Assembly: GCA_029747015.1 (NCBI GenBank)
Contig: JAKOGI010000444.1
Span: forward strand, 132,001 to 196,000
Source: Carnegiea gigantea
Lineage: Eukaryota > Streptophyta > Magnoliopsida > Caryophyllales > Cactaceae
Reading direction: 5' to 3'
DNA length: 64,000 nucleotides
This document shows positions 23,775 to 34,382 of the stretch, piece by piece (the stretch's first letter is position 1; each line of letters opens with the position of its first letter). The notes below the pieces were generated by a model. It saw only the letters and a program-made list of their open reading frames with translations. It had not been told where the DNA came from and did no database searches. Made by a program: the position numbers and the translations under genes.

Positions 23775-25643
23775 TCAGGGAGCAGGGGGTGGTTTCGTTT
23801 GCAGAGGAGGGATGCTAGGGGCAAGAGTGGAGAGAAGTGCAAGCAAATCTTCATGGCGTTTGGCCGAGAGAGCTCGTTCCTCAGCAAGAGCAGCCTTGAC
23901 AGCTGAGAGCTCATCCTTGAGGCGAGCATTGTCCTCAAGAACAGCCTCAACCTTGACGGAAGGTTGCCCAGAAACAGGTGGTCGAGGTGGTCGACGACCC
24001 TGTTTGGAGACTGACCCTTCGCCAACCTCATAGCCACACCCTAGCAGAGTGTCAATCCCAATCTCATCAATGATTTGGGCCGCCACTCTTCGTGTGAGCA
24101 CTATCCCAAAGTGCTCAAGCACCCTTGTCAACAGAAACCCATAGCCAAGATCATGTGCCCGGGTGGTGTTCGCAATTCGCTCTATGTGGCGAATCATGAT
24201 TGCAGGGAGGTTTACTGGTTCCTCCCGATCCAGTAGGTCCACTAGACATTGATCAAAGGCATCTGCTGAGTTTCGCCCTTGACCTCGCGGTATTATGTTC
24301 TTGATGGTGAACATAAACAGTAGTTGGTGCAGGGAGGTCATTTCACCCTTCTTAACCGAGAGGGGTGTTCTCAGGCCCTGTTTTTGACTAAGGCGTTTGG
24401 ACACCTCTAAGAGCCTGGCTGTTTCCAGGGCAGTTTTGTCTTCCCTCACATACACAGCAAATCCACGAGAATGGATGCCCAGAATGTCACCAAGGGTGGC
24501 TGCATCAAAGGAGAAATGGCACTCATTGACAGCACTTGTCACCACCCCATTTGTGACAGAGCAGTTGGCATAGAACTCAGCCAACTCAGGCACAGAACAC
24601 CCTTGCTGGGTGTTTGCAAACAACTCAAGCCAGCCTTGGGCTCGAAGCTTGTTCAAGAACACCCCCAGACCCTGTTCCTCGAAAAAGCTTACATTCACTA
24701 CCTTCCCCCTGACGACATTGCGCTTTAGCAACTGCGCATGTTTGTCAGACATAGGAGAGGGAGTGAACTGCTTTGGGCATTTAAGGACAGGAACAGAGGT
24801 GGTAGTTTCTGGTAGGGGGGCTGTTCTGGGCTTTTGCTTGAGGGGTGTTTTGGCAGGAGAGGGCTTCACAGCAGGTTTATTGGTTGGTTTTGGAGGAGAT
24901 TGTTCTTCAGAGGACTCGGAAAACACCGGTGTCCCCTGTTTGAAGGTGGTGTTCTCAGAGTCAGAACTCGAGAACCCTTCAGAAGAAGAAGAAATCTCCT
25001 CGATGATAGGAGCAGAGGGTTTGGAGGGACGATGAGAGGATTGAAACGCTAGCCTTGCAGATTTTTGAGAGGGCTTAGAGGATTGAGGAGAAGAGGGAGT
25101 TTGAGAGGGTTGAGACCTTGGTTGTGGCCTTGTTCTTGGCGTTCTGCTATGCCTAGCCACGATTTTCACCCTCTTCCTTTTCTCTCCAGTTTGAAAGTCT
25201 GGAGTGGAGATTTCAGCCTCAGGGAGAGAATTCTTCTCTAGACTCTCCTCTGACGACTCATTCGACTTCCCTTGGAAGTCGACATGCAGATCCTCCACAA
25301 ACACACCTTCGACAGAGGCAGCCCCTGTTTCTGTCGCGGTGTCAGAGAACAACCCAGAAGAACAGGGCTCAAAATTAAACCCTTCAGGGGTTTCCAAGAA
25401 TTGTTCTTGAGACCCCGACTTTGTTCCCTCTGACTCAACTAAAATGGGACAAGCAATTGCCCCTACGAGGAACACCAATTCCCTTCCACATTCAAAGGGA
25501 ATATCATCCATCCCCATTCCCACTGATTTTAGGGACAAGCGATTCAGGAACTTGAAAGGCTTGTAAAGAATTGGGCGAGGGGGAGCAGGGATTGAGGCTG
25601 CAAGAACGAGGGCTTTTGATTGAGAAGAGTTGTTGGAAGCCAT
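23775..25643 (-). CDS. Sirevirus third ORF (env-like position), 622 codons, intact
   Basis: I chose the ATG at 25643 because its context, AACAATGGC, matches the plant start consensus. The open frame extends to 25856 with another ATG at 25739. Residues below count from 25643. Residues 1-150 are of unknown type. A basic KRKRVK at about 155-160 begins a Ser/Pro/Lys-rich, probably disordered region to about 295. Residues 310-530 form a compact domain with 'GWLELFAN' and 'LAEFYANCSV', resembling the domain often annotated as 'putative plant transposon protein'. Residues 565-605 are a predicted coiled coil (EDNARLKDELSAVKAALAEE) followed by a Pro-rich tail. I see no signal peptide or clear membrane span, so an envelope role is not supported beyond the position. 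It is in the same frame as the end of pol but separated by five in-frame stops, so simple read-through cannot express it. Function unknown. Confidence 0.85.
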   Translation of the reverse strand: MASNNSSQSKALVLAASIPAPPRPILYKPFKFLNRLSLKSVGMGMDDIPFECGRELVFLVGAIACPILVESEGTKSGSQEQFLETPEGFNFEPCSSGLFSDTATETGAASVEGVFVEDLHVDFQGKSNESSEESLEKNSLPEAEISTPDFQTGEKRKRVKIVARHSRTPRTRPQPRSQPSQTPSSPQSSKPSQKSARLAFQSSHRPSKPSAPIIEEISSSSEGFSSSDSENTTFKQGTPVFSESSEEQSPPKPTNKPAVKPSPAKTPLKQKPRTAPLPETTTSVPVLKCPKQFTPSPMSDKHAQLLKRNVVRGKVVNVSFFEEQGLGVFLNKLRAQGWLELFANTQQGCSVPELAEFYANCSVTNGVVTSAVNECHFSFDAATLGDILGIHSRGFAVYVREDKTALETARLLEVSKRLSQKQGLRTPLSVKKGEMTSLHQLLFMFTIKNIIPRGQGRNSADAFDQCLVDLLDREEPVNLPAIMIRHIERIANTTRAHDLGYGFLLTRVLEHFGIVLTRRVAAQIIDEIGIDTLLGCGYEVGEGSVSKQGRRPPRPPVSGQPSVKVEAVLEDNARLKDELSAVKAALAEERALSAKRHEDLLALLSTLAPSIPPLQTKPPPAP

Positions 25644-25736
25644 TGTTGCTAGAAGAGAGAGATTAGGGTTTAAGGTGTTTGCAGGATGTTCGGTTTTTGC
25701 TTGAGGGCGAGATGAACGATAGTACTGAGAGCAGGG

Positions 25737-25766
25737 CATATAAAGAGAGAGAGAGAGAGAGAGAGC
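25737..25766 (-). promoter_or_regulatory. (CT)n/TATA-like stretch upstream of ORF3
   Basis: On the minus strand a run of about eleven CT dinucleotides is followed by TTTATATG, about 100 bp before the ORF3 ATG. Pyrimidine patches occur near plant transcription starts, so an internal promoter is possible. The canonical TATAAA reads on the plus strand, however, which weakens the case. Confidence 0.25.
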
Positions 25767-26108
25767 AGCCGAATCTTTGAGAAGATTTCTTGATTTGCAA
25801 TGGGTAGGAGCATTAACATCTTGTGCCTTGGGAAGGAAAGAAAACACACCGAGCAACCAAGGGGCGTACCTGTTCTCTGTATTATGCCTGTTCTTTGCCG
25901 TCTGATCTGATTCGACTGAATGGCATTAAGACGGCTCCAGTACATCCCCTTATGCTGTACTAAGTAGATAAGAGACAAAAAAAAAAATGCACGCAATTCG
26001 GGTGTATGCAATCACATCCGTTATTAATAAAATTTGCAAACAGGGGGAGAGAACAGGGTGTCAAGGTTGATCTTACCAAACCCAGTTCATGTTCTGGAAA
26101 CAGGTATC

Positions 26109-29100
26109 TCAGGGTGTTCTCACCAACCCTAGTTCCAGTCTATTTCTTTCAAAAAGATCTCTAGCGAGTGCCTTAGTGAATATATCAGCAATTTGATTTT
26201 CCGTTGAGCAAAAATTCATAGAGATTAAACCCTTTTCAACATTATCTCTCAAGAAATGATGTCGAATGTCAATATGCTTTGTTCTTTTATGTTGACATGG
26301 ATTTTTGGCAATGTTAATTGCACTTGTGTTATCACAAAAAATAGGAATGCATCCAATGTCAACACAAAAGTCCTTAAGCTGTTGCCTTATCCACAACAGT
26401 TGAGCACAACATGAAGCTGCTGTAACATATTCAGCTTCTGCTGTGGACATGGCAACTGAATGTTGCTTCTTGGTAGCCCAAGATACCAAACAAGGTCCAA
26501 GAAAGTGAGCCATACCTGAGGTACTCTTTCTATTAACTAGGAATCCAGCATAGTCAGCGTCAGCATATCCAACAAGATCAAAATTGCAACCTTTAGGATA
26601 CCATAAAGCTAAATTGGGTGTATGTTTCAAATACCTTAGGATCTGTTTAACAGCCTTGAGATGAGTTTCCTTAGGGTTAGACTGAAAACGGGCATATAAA
26701 CCAACACTAAAAACAATATCAGGTCTACTAGCGGTTAGGTATAAGAGTGACCCAATCATACCCCTATAGAGTTTCTCCTCAACTGAGGGACTCCGATCAT
26801 CCATAACCAACTTGGTTGAAGAAGAAATAGGAGTGTCTATGGGTTTAGCTGACTCCATCCCAAAACGCTTAAGTAACTCCTTGATATACTTTTGCTGATG
26901 GATCATGGTGCCATTTGGAGTTTGCTTGATTTATAAGCCTAAGAAAAAATTAAGCTCACCCATCATGCTCATCTCAAACTCACTCCTCATCATATTTGAA
27001 AATTCATAGATGAGTTGCACCAAATATAATGTCATCAACATATATTTGGACAATCAAAAAATGTTCCCCCTTAGATTTTAGAAACAAGGTATTGTCCAAA
27101 ATCATTTTCAAGTAAAAAACTTGACAACCGTTCATACCAAGCTCTTGGAGCTTGTTTTAAACCATAAAGTGCCTTGTCAAGTTTAAAAACATGATTTGGA
27201 AAATCACCATTTTCAAAACCAGGGGGTTGTTTGACATACACCTCTTCTTTAAGGTATCCGTTTAGGAATGCACTTTTAACATCCATTTGATATAGCTTGA
27301 TTTCCATATGAGCTGCAAAGGCTATTAAGATTCGAATAGCCTCAATTCTAGCAACTGGTGCAAAGGTTTCTTCATAGTCGATCCCTTCTTCTTGATTGTA
27401 TCCTTGTACAACCAGCCGTGCCTTGTTCCTAGTGACTGTTCCTGACTCATCCAGTTTGTTTCGGAACACCCACTTAGTTCCAATGATTGTTCTCTCTGCA
27501 GGTTTAGGTACAAGGTGCCATACTTTGTTTCTCTCAAATTGATGAAGCTCTTCTTGCATAGCCGTGATTCAATCTGAATCTGCAAGAGCTTCATTCACAC
27601 TTTTTAGCTCAATGTTAGAAAGAAAAGCATAGAAAGCACAAAAATTCTTTAGTTTAGATCTAGTTTGCACTCCAGTATTTATATCTGACAAGATTTGATC
27701 AAGAGGGTGCGAACTATGGTGCTTCCATGGTCGTGGAGTAAGAGGATCCACAGACCCATGCTCTACTCTAGTCGTAACATAATGCTTACGATCATCTCCG
27801 GAGCCTGTTTCTGCACATGTTTGTAAGTCTATTCCTGAAGAACACGGTTCCGAACAGGGTTCAGCGGTGTTTTCCCCTGTTTGGTGTTCACCTTGCCTTC
27901 TGTTCTGAGGAACACCTTCAGGAGTTGTTTTCTCCATGGTGTTCTTACCTCGTTTATCTTGGAGCAACACTTCTTTTCGAACAAGACCTAATTCAAGTTC
28001 ATCTTCCTGTGCATCATTCTCACTCAACACGTTAGATTCATTAAAAAGCACATGCACACTTTCCTCAACACACAAGGTTCTTTTGTTAAAGACTTTGTAT
28101 GCCTTGCTGTGAGAAGAATAGCCAAGGAATATTGCCTCATCACTCCTAGGGTCAAACTTTTCCTAAGGCATCCTTCCCATTATTATGCACAAAACACCTA
28201 CAACCAAATGTCCTTAGGTGCGTAATATTGGGTTTTCTGCCCTTGAAAAGTTCATAAGGAGTTTTGCTCAAAATGGGTCTGATCATGCATCTATTTATAA
28301 TGTAACATGAGGTGTTCAATGCTTCTGCCCAGAAATACCTAGGAAGACCACTAGCAATAAGCATTGTTCTGGTCATGTCTTCCAGGGTTCGATTTTTGCG
28401 CTCAACCACCCCATTTTGTTGGGGTGTTCTTGGGGCTGAGAAGTTATGATCAACACCATGTTCATTACAATAGTTAATAAAACTTGCATTTTCAAACTCA
28501 GTTCCATGATCAGATCTCAAGCTAATTAAAGAGTGTCCTACTCTCTTTTCAACCTTTTTGAGAAAGGCAATAAAATTCTCAAAGGTTTCATCTTTGGATG
28601 CCAAAAACAAGATCCAAGTAAATCGAGAGTAATCATCCACTACAACAAGCACATACTTTTTCCCACCTCTACTGGTTACCCTCATGGGACCACACAAATC
28701 AATGTGTAATAATTCTAGAGGTCGAGTAGTGCTTACACATTTTTTCGATTTAAAAGAAGATCTGACTTGTTTGCCTTTTGCACAAGCTTCACATAACTTG
28801 TCATCATTAAATTTGATAGAAGGTAGTCCAATAACTAGGTCTTTTGAAACAAGTTTGTTTAACAAGGATAAGCTTGCATGACCTCGTCTCTTGTGCCATA
28901 GCATTGTATCATCATTTAATGCATTTAAACAAGTCAGATTATTTTAGGGAAGATTGGAAATACAAACTTTATAAACATTTTGACATCGCTTCCCCCTCAA
29001 CACAACATCTCCTGTGTCGTCATTCACAACCAAGCAACGTGTTCTTGAAAACAGTACTAGGTTGTTCTTGTCACACAGTTGGGACACACTTAGCAAATTG

Positions 29101-29366
29101 TGCTTTAACCCATCAACTAAGTGCACATTATCAATTGAGTGGGAGAGAGTTTTACCAATATTACCTATACCGACAATTGTCCCAGACTTGCCGTTTCCAA
29201 ATGCTACACTCCCACCATTCAGAGCTGTAAGTGAGAGAAAGTTTGATCTTTCACCAGTCATGTGCCGTGAACACCCACTATCAACAAACCACAACTGCCT
29301 GTTTCCAAGGGTGTTAGTGGGGTTGTTCGTAAGGTTGTTCTCTCTCACTTCAGCCTGCAAAACAAA
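26109..29366 (-). pseudogene. Sirevirus pol (PR-INT-RT-RNase H), multiply broken
   Basis: Domains occur in order. Protease: WFVDSGCSRHMTG, near 29285. Integrase: HHCC finger LWHKRRGH...LCEACAKGK, then DDE residues in IDLCGPM, SDHGTEF and NGVVERKNRTL (28350-28900). RT: 27042-27559, with YVDD at 27031-27042. RNase H: 26109-26700, with MSTAEAEY and IFCDNTSAINI. Lesions are TAA at 28944-28946, a one-base frameshift near 28160, TGA at 27569-27571 in place of an expected Trp, an indel near 27095 in RT, a small deletion and frame change just after YVDD near 27010, and TAA at 26931-26933 in place of an expected Gln. A TGA at 29367-29369 also separates it from gag. All catalytic boxes I checked are intact, so decay is recent. 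The frame ends 'RTP' then TGA at 26109. Confidence 0.93.
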
Positions 29367-31100
29367 TCACGGGTTAGTTTTGGGAACCCAGATCCACTTG
29401 GGTCCCATTCTTTTAGACATGTAAAGCTCATCTTTTCTAATCCAGATTTGTTTCACATACCTTTCATTCTTTTCATTGGCATGTTTTCTTAAAGGGCAAG
29501 TGTATCTATAATGACCCGTTTTGCCACAATGAAAGCAAACAATGTTTTCAGGTAATCCCACATACTTTCTGTGAATTGGGTAGACTGTTCGTTTAGGCTT
29601 ATACCCAAGTCCCTTTTTGTTTCGACTGTGGTGAGTGTTTAACCAATCAAGGGCTTGTGAGGACTCGTTCCAGCGCTTGGTTGTGGTAAGCTCGTTTTTC
29701 AGTTTTTCTATATCAGCATGCAAACCTTTGTTCTCCCTGAGCAAGGACTCAACCATTCCTTCTACCTCAAAGAGTTTTTCCTCCATTCGAGAATAATCTC
29801 CTTCTTTTATAAAGAGGTTTTCTTTGAGCAAGTTAATATTCTCATGTAAACCGAGGTTTTCATTTTTAAGAATTTCATTTTCAAGTTCTAGGTCACGAAC
29901 TTCTCTTTTTAGATCAGCACAAGTGTCTATCAAATTATATAGAAGTTCTTCTAAAGTAGCTTTGTTAAGACCATGTACCTTGCTCTTGAGATCTGAGAGG
30001 CTGATTGTTGATTCATCATCTGAATCTGAATCACTTTGTGCCATAAGTGCTACGACCCCTTCTTCAGCTTCAGATTCTCCTTCATCCTCAGAGGAATCTC
30101 CCCAAGCAGCTAGCATAGCTTTCGAGAATCGCTTGCCCAGATTGTTTACAGGATGTTTTTGAACCTGTTTTCGAGGGTGTTCGGGCGTCTGATCTTCTCG
30201 AAGCAGAGGGCAATTTTTGACTAAGTGATCTGGTTTGCCGCACTTGAAACACCCTGTGAGCTGTTCTTTGGAGGTGTTTCTGGACTTGCTGAAGTCTTTT
30301 CTTTTGTTGTTTTCCTTGACCTTTTTGAAGAATTTCTTGAATTTTCTGGACATTAGGGCCATTTCTTCATCTTCAAGGTCAGAGTCAGTGTCCTCATGTG
30401 CTTTCAAGGCAAGCCCACGATCCTTCTTTTGCTCCTCTCTTTGCTGTGAGTTCTTTCGGAGTTCATAGGTCTGGAGATTACCAATCAACTCGTCGAGGGT
30501 GATCTTGTTCATGTCTTTAGCCTCTTGGATGGCTGTTACTTTGGCCTCCCACGTGCGAGGTAAAATTCTGAGGATTTTCCTCACCAACTCTTCAGTGGTG
30601 AAAGATCTTCCCAGGGATTTTAACTCGTTTGTGATGTGGGTGAACCGTGTATACATGTTCATCACAGTTTCATGATCACCCATATCAAACAACTCATATT
30701 GTCGCATAAGTAGCTCAATTCTAGATTGTTTAACTTGACTCGTACCTTCATGAGCAACTTGCAGAGCATTCCAGATAGCTTGGGCTGATTCACACTCAGA
30801 GATGCGAGTGTATTCATCGGGTCCTAGGCCAAAATATAGAAGCTTTTTGGCCTTGGCATTTTTCTCCATTTTCTTGTAGTCCTCGGCATCAAACTCTATG
30901 GATTCCTTGGGAACCTTCTTACCATCTTCAAGCACCTTGGTGGGAACAAGGGGCCCGTTCTTGATGAGCATCCATAATTCATAATCTTCTGCCTGAATAT
31001 AGTTCTCCATCCTATTCTTCCACCAACTATAATGTTGGCCGTTGAAATAGGGTGGACGAGTAATGGATTGCCCTTCAAGAATTCCTTGTGGGGTACTCAT
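29367..31100 (-). CDS. Sirevirus gag, 577 aa, intact
   Basis: Structural capsid/nucleocapsid protein that packages element RNA. Residues 15-215 form the copia gag capsid domain (UBN2-like), starting RPPYFNGQHYSWWKNRMENY. The first zinc knuckle is at residues 284-297 (CX2CX4HX4C), then an acidic Ser/Asp/Glu stretch (about 335-365), then a long coiled coil (about 375-475), then a second knuckle at 522-535. Two knuckles around a coiled coil fit Sirevirus gag, which is longer than ordinary copia gag. The start ATG at 31100 lies 43 bp inside the PBS, a very short leader. The frame closes with TGA after WVPKTNP, and the following codons stay in frame with pol, preceded by TTTGTTTTGCAG, which resembles a splice acceptor. 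Confidence 0.93.
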   Translation of the reverse strand: MSTPQGILEGQSITRPPYFNGQHYSWWKNRMENYIQAEDYELWMLIKNGPLVPTKVLEDGKKVPKESIEFDAEDYKKMEKNAKAKKLLYFGLGPDEYTRISECESAQAIWNALQVAHEGTSQVKQSRIELLMRQYELFDMGDHETVMNMYTRFTHITNELKSLGRSFTTEELVRKILRILPRTWEAKVTAIQEAKDMNKITLDELIGNLQTYELRKNSQQREEQKKDRGLALKAHEDTDSDLEDEEMALMSRKFKKFFKKVKENNKRKDFSKSRNTSKEQLTGCFKCGKPDHLVKNCPLLREDQTPEHPRKQVQKHPVNNLGKRFSKAMLAAWGDSSEDEGESEAEEGVVALMAQSDSDSDDESTISLSDLKSKVHGLNKATLEELLYNLIDTCADLKREVRDLELENEILKNENLGLHENINLLKENLFIKEGDYSRMEEKLFEVEGMVESLLRENKGLHADIEKLKNELTTTKRWNESSQALDWLNTHHSRNKKGLGYKPKRTVYPIHRKYVGLPENIVCFHCGKTGHYRYTCPLRKHANEKNERYVKQIWIRKDELYMSKRMGPKWIWVPKTNP

Positions 31101-31142
31101 CTTCAGAATCTCTCAAGGTGTTAACCTTTTGTAAGAGAACCT

Positions 31143-31154
31143 GCTCTGATACCA
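31143..31154 (-). other. Primer-binding site, initiator Met-tRNA type
   Basis: The minus strand reads TGGTATCAGAGC, complementary to the 3' end of plant initiator tRNA-Met, two bases inside the 5' LTR. This fixes the element's strand. Confidence 0.93.
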
Positions 31155-31156
31155 CT

Positions 31157-32732
31157 TGTTGAGTTCGTGAGTATACAACCACAAGAGGGGGGTGAATTGT
31201 GGTGTCTGATTTTCGCGTTGTAAATAACAAACACCCTCACAGAGGTTGTTCTCAAATGACAAACACCCTAATAGCTTGTTTGCACGGGGTGTTCTCAAAT
31301 ATTGCAGATGCGAAAATCACCAGGATAAATGCGGAAAATAAAGCACACACAATTTTTACGTGGAAAACACCTCTAGCCCAACTGAGGTGTGAAAAACCAC
31401 GACCTACCTCGTGTAGGATTTAACCACTTTCACTAACGGGCTTCACACGTTACAAATGTAACACACCTTGTTACAACTTGCAACCACGTAACCTTCTTCC
31501 CAAAGACAGGTTACACCACGTCCAACCTTCGCAAGATTAGACACGTCCAAGTCCACACGACTAGGACACACTCACTCACTTTTCTGATCCAAGATCAGGG
31601 TTACAAACACCTTACAGGGGGTGCTTCTCACTAAGCAGATGTAAGGTACAATGAAGATCCTATTATGCCAATGGTTTGAAAACTCAAATCAAACACAGCT
31701 TGTCACGGTTTTGCTTTTCAGAATGAAGCTCAAGAATTTTAATGTGAAAACCGAGTTTCCTGATTTTTTTCATATTTTTCAGAAAGCTGTGTTGCTTCTC
31801 TTTTTCAGTATGAGTTTTTTCTATCTGTTTCTTGGCTTGTCTATGGGAGAGAAAAGCTGCGGTTTTTAAACACAAGGTTCAACGGTCAAAAACCAAAGAA
31901 TCAGCTAAGTATGGAAAATGATTTGCAAACAAAATATATTCTCCAACGGCTAATGATGAATTTATCCCAAAATATAAGGGATTTTGTTATCTTAAAAGAT
32001 AACCCTTATCTTCCCATAGCCGTGAAGAGGTTTAAAGAGATTTTCAGCTTTTACCAAATCCGAAAATATAGTCATAGGAATCTTTTGATTTGGCAAATCT
32101 CCCAAACCTATTTTCGCAAATCTCCATAATATTTTCAAGAACTATCCTCTCCAGAAAAATAGCAATTTTGAAATTCAAAGAAAGTATTCTGGAGATCTTG
32201 GCCAACCAAAATGAATTTTCAAAAATAATCGGGTATGGCCACTGCAGTTCAGAAACACCCTAGGCACCCTGTTTGCAGGGTTGTTCGCAACTGGTGTTCT
32301 GAAGTACTTTAGCGCAAATACCGATTCAAGAGGTGTTTAAAATGATGTTTTCAATATTGGCATATTAACAAGAGTCTAATTAAATAAAACCTATATACCC
32401 AAGACTTCTTGTTTTGAACCAGTCATCTTGTCCGAGATTTGTAGAGTTGCTGTGAACACCAAGGCCACCTTGTTTGCTGGGGTTGTTCTTTGCATTGCTA
32501 GAGTTCAGAAACACGCTTTACAATCAACTGTCGAGATGGTGTTCTTGACTTAATATGGAATCATCAAGTAAAACCTGTCTAGAAGACTTGTTCTGACATG
32601 TAGCAAACCAGTTAATACAATAACGATCACAAACACCAGTTAGGCCTGTTTGGAGATCGTGTTCGGAGCAACATTACTTGGACAAATTTTTACACTTGGA
32701 TTTGTTATCATGAAAACTAAATGTAATCAACA
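31157..32732 (-). repeat. 5' LTR of the Sirevirus
   Basis: Same 1576-bp length as the 3' LTR, differing by about 27 bases that are mostly transitions. It would contain the promoter. The right end meets the duplicated target AATAA at 32733-32737. Confidence 0.95.
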
Positions 32733-33629
32733 AATAAAAATTATGAACAGGAACCAAATCTAGTGGGAACCTGAATACGATTAGATTGTTAACCTCAGAA
32801 TTAGTTACGCTGTTTATTAAATCGAACCTTGATATATTTGGGAATAAGTGATCGATGAAAGATTGTATTATCGATTCGGGTTTAGAATATGAAGTACGGA
32901 ATTAGACGGGTGGTGTTAATTGTTGGGCAAGCTTAAAACAACCCAAAAAGGGAAAAAGAGAACCAAAAAGGGGGCTGAAGCCTGCTTTCCTTCGGCAAAC
33001 CACGAAAAATGGGGGGCTTCCTTCCTTTGACTTCTCTTGACCCTCCTCGCCGGCAACCTAGACAAGAGAGAAGGGGGTCGATTCAGAGAGAGAGGAGGAA
33101 TGAGAGAGACGGGACGGCGGCAATCAGGCGGTAACAGCCATGTCTCGATAGCAAGCAGAAAACGGCTGAGCGAGAAGGGGAGCATGCAAGCAACAGCGTT
33201 CTGGGCTGAGATCCACGACCACAAGCAAGAGGGGGCGAGACTCGGGACTCCAGCCACCTAAAAACGCCCACACAGCGCATTAGTCTGGTCCCCTGGCTTG
33301 GATTCGAGGTGGGCCTTCGCTCTTCCTAATTATTGCTAATTTCAATGAATTTTATTGCTTATAGTTAGTTCATGTTGAATTTGAGTTAATTATTAGCAAT
33401 TGGTGGAATTCGAACTGAAATTAAGTAACTATGATGATGACGCTGATTTGGGGCCTTGCATGTTGAGTTGATGCGTAATTACTAACCGATCAATTTGGAG
33501 AATTGTGAAACGAGCAAAATTATGTCATAATGTTGCTGTTAATTCAGTTTTAGTATGCCTAAATTCTATTTTGAAGGTTACATGTGAATGGTATGCCCAT
33601 AAAATAGTGGTGGCAATGGGGCGAGTCGA

Positions 33630-34380
33630 GGATGGGGGAATATTCCCCCCGCCTCCGCTCAACCCTCGGCCTCCGTCCCTACCGTCGAGGATGGTTTTCC
33701 CCCCGTCCCCATCCCTTCGCGAACCCATTCCCCACTGGGGCCCTACTTCCCTGAGTTTTAGTGATGAGATCACACAAAATGCAAGGCCAATTAGGGCAAA
33801 AATTATGAGCGCAATATCAAAATAATCAAATAATAAGCCCTAAACAAAAAAGAGAAATTAAACCTAACTTAAGCCATTGAAAGTTCAATATTGAAGTTCA
33901 ACACTAAACCCAATGCCCAAAATTCAAAGTTAAAACTCAAGAATTACAACACCACTTGAAAGTTCAATCCAGTATTGAAGGTTCAAAGATAACAAGTAAC
34001 AACACAAGATCTAAGCGATCAAATTCTCAAAGTCCAAGGAAAATTACAAAACAGAAGTTCACCACAATCAAAATACAAATCAAACCGTCAAAGATGTAAC
34101 ACCAAAGGTACAATGCATAGTCCACATGTAAGAAGATATCCTTAAGAAATTTAATGCACTATATAGCCAATTAGCCATCAGATTCTTCATCAATTTCAGC
34201 ATCATAATCTTCATCAAAAGTACCATGGCAATAGGCAGTGTCCTCATCTAAAACATAAAAGATATGTTAAAGTAATCAAGTTTTCAAATATCATAACATT
34301 TAAACATAAAGAAATCTAACTATGTATTCTGAGTATAACAAAAAATTAAAGATATACTTTCTAAAGATGATTTGGTTGAA
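33630..34380. other. hAT subterminal non-coding region
   Basis: GC-rich tract to 33745, then AT-rich sequence without frames, ending at the transposase stop. The GC-rich tract recalls the subterminal transposase-binding repeats of hAT elements. Confidence 0.5.
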
Positions 34381-34382
34381 GT

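Larger units (their letters stand above)
21881..32732 (-). mobile_element. Sirevirus-type Ty1/copia retrotransposon
   Basis: This 10852-bp element is flanked by AATAA on both sides (21876-21880 and 32733-32737). Two 1576-bp LTRs differ by about 27 substitutions by eye and no indels (about 1.7%), so it is young. Minus-strand order is LTR, Met-tRNA PBS, gag with two zinc knuckles around a coiled coil, protease, integrase, RT, RNase H, a third ORF, two PPTs, LTR. The copia pol order, the extra ORF after pol, the multiplied G-rich PPT and the large gag are Sirevirus traits. Gag and ORF3 are open, but pol carries at least seven lesions, so this copy could move only with proteins supplied by another copy. 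Confidence 0.95.

Noticed and set aside
23775..25856. Host gene captured whole as ORF3
   Set aside because: No introns, a position and coiled-coil tail that fit a Sirevirus extra ORF, and a domain resembling transposon-associated proteins. Not excluded, but not the simplest reading.
25670..26011. 113-codon minus-strand frame between pol and ORF3
   Set aside because: Low complexity (Leu/Ser from the CT repeat), not in the pol/ORF3 frame and without a domain.
31143..31154. Possible tRNA gene fragment at the sequences complementary to tRNA-Met
   Set aside because: Only the 3'-end complement is present next to an LTR end, so it is a primer-binding site. The same holds at 39998 and 62260.
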